Below are positions 56,801 to 64,000 of a stretch of DNA of 64,000 nucleotides, piece by piece. Position 1 is the stretch's first letter, and every line of letters begins with the position of its first letter. This DNA is from Panopea generosa (taxonomy: Eukaryota; Mollusca; Bivalvia; Adapedonta; Hiatellidae). Below the pieces are notes generated by a model. The model had not been told where the DNA came from and did not search any database. It saw only the letters and a list, made by a program, of their open reading frames with translations. Where the stretch lies: NCBI GenBank assembly GCA_029582155.1, contig CM055898.1, positions 28,268,745-28,332,744 on the forward strand. Direction: 5' to 3'. A program made the position numbers and the translations under genes.

Positions 56801-57949
56801 CCAATGGTGGTACTACGCTATAAACCTACGTAGTACAGGAAACTAGTTCATATCTATACAATCAATTTAGCTGGAGAAAATATATCCTTACATAGAAAAG
56901 AATAAACATGTTTCTTCGGTGATTTATTTCATATAGTATAAGGCATATCAATCTTATATACACATGTATTATATTCTCTTATTTACCAACGACATAATTG
57001 ATAGTATATACTCTGAAAATGATAATTTATTAAAGACGATTGCTATAACTTTTATCACATTTTTCCTATTGACAGAATGTTATGAAACTACCCAGTATTT
57101 AAGTTTAATGTATGTTCATGCAATATCAGAAATAAAAAACACACGTTACGTAGATATTTTGGTATTACCTCTTCAAAAACGTACCCATCCTTTAAAGTTG
57201 GCAAAATAATGTAAATTTAAAAAGCAATACGAAAAGAAAATTAAAATTGTTTGCATCTAGTGTTTAATAAAAACTTTACATACATGCATGCATATAATAA
57301 TTATTTCATGAAAATGGTAATTAATAGCTTGAATCCAACTGTTTAGGGTTTTTAAAAAGAAAATTATTTCGGCAGAGTGTCAATTGTTTTTTAATAATGT
57401 TAAACTATAACGTTTGTTTTACTATTTTGATATAGTCTATGGATACATTTTGCTTAAAACCTCACAAAATACTCTCTGATACCCATTCTAGTGATAATCA
57501 AAATAAAAAAAAATACACTTTACCGCGTAATTTGATGAAAAATAACTCTTAAAGTATGTCATCATTAAATAAACTGCAGTTGCAATATTAATGTTTTATA
57601 CTATTTGAGCATATTTGTATACATATTAAGATTGCTAATTTATTTCATATTCAGGTTAAATTGCTATAAACATTTAGTTTATGCGAGTATGCATATTTCT
57701 TATATTGAACACAATATAAGAGACCAATTGTTGGCGAATCCGTGGATGAGTGTGCCATCTGAAACAGGGTCAGTTGTGTTATAGCGGTATGTAGTTACTC
57801 TGGCAGGTCTCGACAAAATTGCTTCCCTTTGTGCGCGGAGTTGATGCGCATGAAAAACTATAGCAATCGTCCTTAACATTAGAAAAATCAAAACAGTCAT
57901 GATATTAGTTGCAGATCATGCGTGTTTATTTGCGTATTCCATCGAAGCA
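56801..57949. other. Gene-free stretch
   Basis: No gene is supported. The 81-codon frame at 56964-57209 and the reverse 66-codon frame at 57700-57900 have no recognised domain. Confidence 0.45.
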
Positions 57950-59215
57950 TTAGTCAATGTTAAATGATGTACAACAATATGGGAAAGCATTGAGGCTTGA
58001 AATTGATATTAATAAAACAAAAATAATTATATCTCCAATAGGTAGACATATTATGGCTATCTTTTATATCAACAACACTTTATTAGAAACGGTCAAATCA
58101 TTCATATATATTTAGGCGAGCACTTCTTCAAAAATGGCACTTGGAATAGAACACAGAAAAGTATAGAAAAACTTTCTACGCTTGCAATGCATAATTTATT
58201 TTCAGTTTTTTTTATCTAATCGACTTGCCTATTAAGGATAATGCAAATTATTTGGTAATTTTGTTGGTTCTACACTAAATTATTGTTCAGAAATACATGG
58301 GGATATTGAATTGAAATGAATTGAATTGAATAGAGGTAAAGAAATTGAACAACTTCGTACTAAATTTTGTAGAAAAATATTGTGTACCAAATAACAACAA
58401 ATATCGAAGCTTTATATGGTGAGCTAGTGCGAACACCCATGCAGAGGAAAATAGATATAATTAAATATTGGATTAAAATGGTACAGTCAGACGAGCATAC
58501 AATAACCTTCAAGGTATATCAATCGAATGTTAAACTAAAACAAGACGTAGATAATCGAAAGAAAACTATAACGGTTTAAATTGGGCCTTCCAAATTAAAA
58601 ATAATGTTAGACGGAATTAGAATGTGTAACATTTGGATCAACCAAGAGTTTTATACACAACAAAATATGTTAATTATTATTAACAAAATTATCGATATGT
58701 ATAAACTTAGCATTCAACCATCACAAATTCACCACGACTACAATCCAACAACACATATTAACACGAATTACTCTTAAAACAAGAGTTTTCATACCAAAAT
58801 AGAAAATAAATATTAAACAGCCTATGTCCAAAATATAGACATTTTTAATTGTTGTAGATGGCCAACCCTGAGGAAATTTACTCTAAATTATGACACAACC
58901 TTATTAATTAGGCGAAGTACATTTATTATGTCCTAGCGATGAGAATCACAATTCAGAAATAATTATTAATAAGGCAACATATGTTTTGTAATACAGACAA
59001 CTGAATAGTAGTAAGTACAAAACAATACAAGTATAAAAATGTGTCATTTGTTTTATGTTTAAGTTGTTTCTCTGAAAAGTAATATCATTTTACGACTGTA
59101 AATATTACTTTATGATTGTCACTATTATGGAACATTACATTGTAAATAAGTTATTTAGTTGTTTCTCTTAGTGTCTGTATGGTACTTTATGCAATAAAAT
59201 GTATTGAATATAATA
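57950..59215 (+). pseudogene. Second LINE ORF2 relic, C-terminal half and 3' end
   Basis: Forward-strand translations in shifting frames give pieces of a non-LTR reverse transcriptase after its catalytic centre: RLEINKTKI-like (LEININKTKIIISP), HFFKNGTWNRTQKSIEKLST, a VGSTLNYCSEIHGD segment, EQLRTKFCRKILC, then GELVRTPMQRKIDIIKYWIK (within 58382-58579) and NWAFQIKNMLDGIRMCNIWI. Stops and frameshifts interrupt it, including stops after SFIYI and after HGD. The finger and palm with YADD are absent, so it is 5' truncated. An AATAAA signal near 59193 in TGCAATAAAATGTATTG probably marks the 3' end. It belongs to a different subfamily from the relic at 30.6-32.3 kb, judging from the dissimilar C-terminal segments. 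Confidence 0.82.
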
Positions 59216-59779
59216 TTGAAAGTCATAACAACCATACTGCGTAAACATTCATCATATATTTGACTCAGTTATTTAATTTTTCTTAGAACCATGGAGGTCA
59301 TTAATTGCTTTCTTTGAAAGGGGTTATGGTTAGAAAACCGTTTATGCCGGTGCTAGGGGCGCCAGGGCTGTAGGTGTTTATTCAATTCCACTGTATAAAC
59401 ATAATAAAACCAAGTCTGCTAATTTTCAATTTAGCTTCTCCATGTGCTACTAGGATTTTATTTACTGAGATATGATATACTACACAGTCTGGCCTTGCTG
59501 TTTTGAGCCATATACAAAACCATTGACTCTATCGTCCTATCTCTGCTCAGCTGCATTCACTAATATAAAATGTATCTCTTTGAGTTGTGCATATAATTTT
59601 TAATGTTTGTATGTTCTTTTCGCATTTTCAACAGTATTGTAACAGTATTTCAGTTGTTAACGGTAATCAGTGTACCAAAACATCGCTCCTGGGATCCAAT
59701 AGGCGGTAAACCAGAGAAAAGATAAATAACACATTCGTTATATCAACCCCATCTCATATTCCATTAACGTGTCCTATTG
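59216..59779. other. Gene-free stretch
   Basis: No gene is seen. GGGATCCAATAGGCGGTAAA (59692) and a weak relative GGGTCCATCAGGTGATTAA (59867), each followed by an ACACATTMG-TATATCA segment, suggest an old local duplication spanning the next microsatellite. Confidence 0.4.
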
Positions 59780-59793
59780 TTCTCTCTTTCTCT

Positions 59794-59831
<38 letters not shown>
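59780..59831. repeat. (TC)n(TG)n microsatellite
   Basis: Short TC-rich run followed by about 17 uninterrupted TG dinucleotides. Confidence 0.92.
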
Positions 59832-59834
<3 letters not shown>

Positions 59835-59954
59835 GCATTTGTTCAACATTATTTCATTGGTCTTTGGGTCCATCAGGTGATTAATCAGGGTTCAGAACAC
59901 ATTAGCTATATCACATATTTGCATTTCAGGAAAGTGTCATGATGTTCTCATTGT

Positions 59955-60250
59955 TTAAGAAGAGCCTGTCTTAATACCTTTGTTCATATAAAGTTTATGA
60001 AAACATACTGCTTACGTTTAAAATCCTTGGGTTCCATTTTAAAAAAAACTCTCATACTTTCTATGATTTATTATCTATATAAATTCATGGAATCGATAGA
60101 ACCTATATATCTATAAGATTTAGATAGAAACGATACCGTGACAAAACCCACTATTTTACTGAGTGTTTTTTTCTGTGTGTTATATAACATTTGTCAAGTA
60201 CCAAACGCATTTCTAAGAAACTCTTAACTAAAATGTTTGACAAAAATGCT
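59955..60250 (+). repeat. Dispersed repeat R6, copy 2
   Basis: Diverged match to 27985-28275, as listed there. Includes GAAACGATACCGTGACAAAA and TCTAAGAAACTCTTAAC. Confidence 0.62.
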
Positions 60251-60414
60251 CATATGTCTTTTTTTGTATTTACAGAAAAGAGTTTGATGCATTCAATTAT
60301 ATCGTTTTAATTCTCCTTGGAATCTTCACAAATTTAAAGTTTCCAATAATTAAAATGTGTATCAGCGTGTGAAAAAGCACGTTATACGGAAATGTGTTGG
60401 CTACCTCGTACCAA

Positions 60415-60660
60415 AATAAATCCTGTAGACCTTGTTACGAAATAAAATCAGACACGTCAGTCATAATTATAAAAGTAATCGAAAGTAAAACTCTTTTAAT
60501 GCAATCAGTATGAACAATGTTAAGAACTAAATTTTGAAGTAATCACATTTGAACATGTGCACTTTGGAATCTTAACCTAGTACTCGATATTCGTTATTCA
60601 CATAAACATGGAATGGCACAACGAAAAACACAATGACAAAGGACATACTACAATACACAA
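60415..60660 (+). repeat. Dispersed module R8, diverged third copy
   Basis: Weak collinear match to 13580-13800 and 24446-24660: AAAATCAGACACGTCAGTCA, TACTCGATATTCG and TTCACATAAACATGG in order. Together with R7 at 54.9 kb this places two modules of the 10-kb duplicon, in the same order, within the last 10 kb of the window. Confidence 0.5.
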
Positions 60661-61213
60661 TGCAAGGCATAGCAAAGTTTAAACTGTTTTATTATTCTAT
60701 ATAAGTAAATACGTGAAACAAAATAGAATGAAGTGGTACTAAAAGCAAGTAAGTAAATATTCAAAGTAAAGTATATACGTTTAGCTCTACCTGAACTCCT
60801 TTCCGAAATTAAAAGGTATCTACAAGTAAATTATGTTTCAATCTTGTAAAAAAGCATTTGATACATGAATGTTTATTTAATTTCTTTTGGACTGCCAAAA
60901 TCAATATGCAGTTATCGAAAATCTTGCTAGGAGTAGTTTTATAGCTGTTTGCATTTGTTTTGAATATTAGCCTGATAGTTAATCACATGTTAAAACAATT
61001 ATCCCCTATTCTAGTTTTAGGCGATAGTGTGTCAAATAAATTTAGATGCATCTTGTTAATGGATAGTTGTAATTCTAAAAGTACTTCACATCTACTTCAG
61101 TATGTGTATATGCAGGCATAGGTTAATATAACCAAATGATTTCATTTATATTGAAGTTTCTTGAACATAGAAAGAACATTAGACATTCTTTACATTATAT
61201 CAATAGTAAAAAC
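60661..61213. other. Gene-free stretch
   Basis: Nothing recognised in either strand. Confidence 0.4.
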
Positions 61214-61253
61214 AAACGGTCCCAATTGGCTTCGCCAATTTTCCTGACCGTTT
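61214..61253. other. Compact nested hairpin
   Basis: AAACGGTC (61214-61221) pairs perfectly with GACCGTTT (61246-61253). Inside it AATTGGC (61224-61230) pairs perfectly with GCCAATT (61234-61240) around a TTC loop. The G+C-rich inverted repeat stands out in AT-rich sequence; function unknown. Confidence 0.8.
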
Positions 61254-61814
61254 CGCTCTCAATGAAATATATTCTACATACGTTATATTATCAGACACGT
61301 TTTTCCATCTGAATTTTTTCATAAACAAAAAGTTATCTTTTTTATTCTAAAATAAAAACACTTTTTGTATGGAACTGAGTTAAATCGTCCCAACCCCACC
61401 TGTACCGTCATTGTCCTTACCCAGCCCACCCTCCCCACTAGATCTGCCAGTGAAAAATGTTTACTATATAAGATATGGTGACGTTTGAAAAAGTGGGAAA
61501 TTAACTTATTCAAATATGCTAGACGGATATATAGCAAAGTTCGCGATGACAGTTTCAAGACGTGTTATGTAAATGCTTGATTATATCAGATCAGATACAC
61601 TCCAGATAGTGTTTGTGCAAAGACTGTCTGATAGTAGTATCATGTATTTATTAGAAATGTCGTTATCCTGCTAGACAGTTAAACGTGGTAGGTCCCATGG
61701 TGATTTATTCCAGTACAGTTATACGACATTAGTAACACTTTACATTTAATATATTGCATCCAGTTTATTGGTGGAGAAGATGCAAATAAGTATACATCGG
61801 ATTAAGTCCCTTAT
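61254..61814. other. Gene-free stretch
   Basis: No supported gene. The reverse 79-codon frame 61319-61558 has no recognised domain. Confidence 0.4.
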
Positions 61815-62165
61815 ATAGGCATAGTACCGCTATTTGAAACATGAAACTATTCCACATAATGGCTGTTATAAAAATAAATTCATTGTTTCTTCGTCTTTAA
61901 AAATGCATTTTTCTTATTTTAATGCTCATTGTTTTATTTGAATGGCATCATTTTTTTTTCTAAATTCACAATTCAAACATGACAGTGCTTTCACAGTGTT
62001 TCAGTTACATCAGTAATGCTATTCAAATCAGAAAATAAACATTTCAGTAAAAGAAAATGCATTTTTAAATTAGATAAAACCAAGGATTATAAGCACCGCC
62101 TTTCTCCGACTACTCAACAGAAGCATTTCCTGCTTTCACTGGTGGTGTTATGCCTTATCGTATGT
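61815..62165. mobile_element. Palindromic MITE-like element, about 350 bp
   Basis: The left half (ATAGGCATAGTACCG, then TTTAAAAATGCATTTTTCTT, ATTTGAATGGCATCA) and right half (TGCTATTCAAATCAG, AAGAAAATGCATTTTTAAA, GGTGGTGTTATGCCTTA) are imperfect inverted complements. Part of the right half is shared with 55775-55990. The MITE assignment is from structure only; the target duplication is unclear. Confidence 0.65.
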
Positions 62166-62235
62166 TTTTAACAGGTATTGAAACATAATCACGCCAAACA
62201 TTGTCTCTTTCCTATCAATATTAAAGACAGCTTTA

Positions 62236-62246
62236 CTAAAATTTAA
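62236..62246 (+). repeat. Target-site duplication, left (SINE-A)
   Basis: CTAAAATTTAA, identical to 62533-62543. Confidence 0.88.
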
Positions 62247-62532
62247 AAGCCGGGCCCGATTAGCTCAGTCGGTTACGCGTCTGACTATCAATCCAGGGGT
62301 CGTGAGTTCGAATCCCCCGCCCGGCAACAGTCTCCGTGATGATTGATATACGACATTGTGTCTCATTATCATTCGTCTCTCACCACTGATTCAAGTGGGT
62401 AAGTTATCAGTTACTTGCGGAGATGGGGTGTGCTCGAGTACTGGTTAAGCCCAGGAAACAGTGGTTAGGTTAACTGATCGTCTGTTAGCCCTCGATGGCA
62501 TAAGAATGACGCTAAATATTCAATCAATCAAT
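62247..62532 (+). mobile_element. Complete SINE-A with 11-bp target-site duplication
   Basis: The tRNA-like head runs 62249-62326: acceptor strands GCCGGGC and GCCCGGC pair perfectly, the A-box is TTAGCTCAGTCGG and the B-box is GAGTTCGAATCCC. The anticodon stem is degenerate, so it is a SINE head and not a tRNA gene; by memory the D- and T-arms look Lys-like. The body contains CAGTCTCCGTGATGATTGAT, CATTCGTCTCTCACCACTGA, TTCAAGTGGGTAAG, CCAGGAAACAGTGGTTAGG and CCTCGATGGCATAAGAATGA, ending in an AATCAATC tail. Exact direct repeats flank it. Confidence 0.93.
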
Positions 62533-62543
62533 CAATCTAAAAT
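62533..62543 (+). repeat. Target-site duplication, right (SINE-A)
   Basis: CTAAAATTTAA, directly after the AATC tail. Confidence 0.88.
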
Positions 62544-62700
62544 TTAACGTAGTTGCAGAATTCTGCTTAGGAAATGGTCGTCGTTTGACCATCTCAATAC
62601 ACACATTTAATGAATATTGTATTTTATGTAACGTCGACACATTAAAATGTGCTTTGTACGCTTAAATACATCGAAAAATGTAGCTTACCATTTACAAAGA

Positions 62701-62702
<2 letters not shown>

Positions 62703-62731
<29 letters not shown>

Positions 62732-62940
62732 ATTTAGCGTCAATTTATGTCATCGAGGGCTAACAGGCGAAAAGTTTACCTAATCACTGTGATCAGTACT
62801 CAACCACACCCCATCTCCGCAAGTAACTGATAACTCTCCCATTTGAATCAGTGGTAAGAACGAATGATAATGAGACGCAATGCCGTATATCAATCATCAC
62901 GGAGACTGTGACCGAGCGGGGATTCGAACTCACGATCCCA
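62703..62940 (-). mobile_element. SINE-A copy, 5' truncated, inverted
   Basis: Reverse-strand copy with an ATTG (AATC) tail of about seven units at its left end. It keeps the T-arm (GAGTTCGAATCCCCGC) but stops at GATCGTGAG-type sequence, lacking the A-box half of the head. With 62247-62532 it forms a tail-to-tail inverted pair separated by about 170 bp. Confidence 0.88.
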
Positions 62941-63289
62941 AACAAATAAAGAGATAGATTGTTCAGACCAGTATGCAATTCCTTTAATAATGAAATATAT
63001 TCTTTTTTATTAATATTGCAGTGGATTATGACATTTTAACCTCGGCGATAATTTACAAGTTATGAAAGTTTGACTTAAGGAATAAAACAACAAAAAACTA
63101 ATTTTATAGAGATACATGAAAGTGCACATCGTTAAAATTCATTGTGTAAGCAACCCTCGTTTCATGTTAGAGAGATTGTCTGAATTTTCGGAATAATCCA
63201 ATCTAGATATCTCCTCGGAGAATACACCGCGTCTGAAGGAACCCATCTAGAACATATAAAAGTATTCCGTGCGAATATCAATTAAATGA
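62941..63289. other. Gene-free stretch
   Basis: Nothing recognised between the SINE-A copy and R4. Confidence 0.4.
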
Positions 63290-63590
63290 AACATGACATA
63301 AAAATGACATAAATCATAAAACAAATCACGTGTCTCATACAATTTGGTCGACTCTATTGAACGTAATTCTTTTCTCTTACATATAACATAAACCTACCGA
63401 AAATACTCAATATTCATTTAACAATTTTATCTGAACTGATTTATACGCATCATGATATTCCAGGTCAAAACGTAGACATGGATATGTCCGGAAACTTAAC
63501 TGAAATTTTATCTGGCACTATAAAAAGTTGTAATTTGATTAAGATTACATCACCACGGGGCGGTTTTGTTTGAAGATCAATATTACAAGT
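63290..63590 (+). repeat. Dispersed repeat R4, copy 2
   Basis: Diverged match to 33850-34165 (landmarks listed there). Confidence 0.72.
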
Positions 63591-63677
63591 TGCGTCTTTA
63601 TAAAAACATTTCAAATATAAATGTATGATAATTCAAGAGAGCGAGGGCGTAGGTTTAATGCTTTTTTCAACACATTT

Positions 63678-63840
63678 CAGATTATATATGGCATATCCAG
63701 TGTTATTGATTGAGGTAGGCCTCAGAATGAACCTGAGTGGAACCACCGTACTTCCGTAAGTAATTGGCCACCTTTTATACAAAAAGTCATAAGGTTTTGG
63801 AGCGAACGGGATCCTACGTTCTCAGCGGTGAGAGATAAGG
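63678..63840 (-). mobile_element. SINE-B copy near the window end
   Basis: Reverse strand: CTCTCACCGCTGAGAACGTA, GGATCCCGTTCGCTCC (B-box region), ATGACTTTTTGTATAAAAGG, CAATTACTTACGGAAGTACGG, TGGTTCCACTC, ending CTGGATATGCCATATATAAT. The tRNA-like head is damaged. The remaining 63841-64000 holds nothing recognised. Confidence 0.6.
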
Positions 63841-64000
63841 CTATACTAAATGAAATGCACCTCTAGTAAAAATATAAAAAATATATCCTTCTGTCTAAAT
63901 GTCCAGCTTTGGATTTTCTCAGTTTATAAAACGTTCTTTGAATTTAAGAAATAAAATTTTTAATTTTTTATGTGAAATTTAAATACATAAATTTGCAATG

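Noticed and set aside
62249..62326. Functional tRNA gene
   Set aside because: The acceptor stem is perfect but the anticodon and T stems are mismatched and it is the head of a SINE with duplications around it.

Overview
This window looks like a gene-free stretch of an animal nuclear genome, most likely a mollusc and perhaps a bivalve. It is strongly AT-rich and has no operons, no long open frames and no recognisable host exons. Its recognisable content is tRNA-derived SINEs, decayed LINE reverse transcriptases, MITE-like foldbacks, microsatellites and several satellite arrays. The mollusc assignment rests on remembered resemblance of the SINEs and LINE relics to bivalve repeats; no search was run. 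The only recognisable protein-coding sequence is two broken LINE ORF2 relics (about 30.56-32.35 kb and 57.95-59.2 kb).

Layout. 1-7.1 kb: old dispersed repeats, a 51-bp minisatellite, an internally duplicated repeat of about 320 bp and a tRNA-like relic. 7.12-27.02 kb: a head-to-tail tandem segmental duplication of about 10 kb. Each copy carries, in the same order, a 190-bp foldback, a CRE/CCAAT repeat, a SINE relic, a TTAG/TCAG-rich satellite, a long single-copy-looking stretch, another SINE relic, a (CGTG)n tract and a 32-bp satellite. The copies differ by satellite length, by a 29-bp minisatellite expanded only in copy 2, and by a 1.63-kb segment present only in copy 2. 27-38.8 kb: dispersed repeats, a foldback with a SINE inside it, an 83-bp tandem repeat, a LINE relic and an intact-looking SINE with a 12-bp target-site duplication.

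38.868-54.524 kb: the outstanding feature, a 15.7-kb giant foldback element. Two arms of about 7.5 and 6.5 kb, both built of 57/68-bp satellite monomers, lie in inverted orientation around a 1.6-kb centre. The two outer ends are perfect inverted repeats for 151 bp, begin AGTTGCGTGAAGTTGGC, and are flanked by an exact 9-bp direct repeat AAAAAAACG. This is the structure expected of a Foldback-type DNA transposon whose terminal inverted repeats are satellite arrays. It has no transposase gene, so it would be non-autonomous.

54.5-64 kb: diverged relatives of modules seen in the 10-kb duplication and elsewhere, a second LINE relic, a palindromic MITE-like element and a tail-to-tail pair of SINEs, one with an 11-bp target-site duplication. 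No host gene network can be described; the interest lies in repeat architecture and its history.
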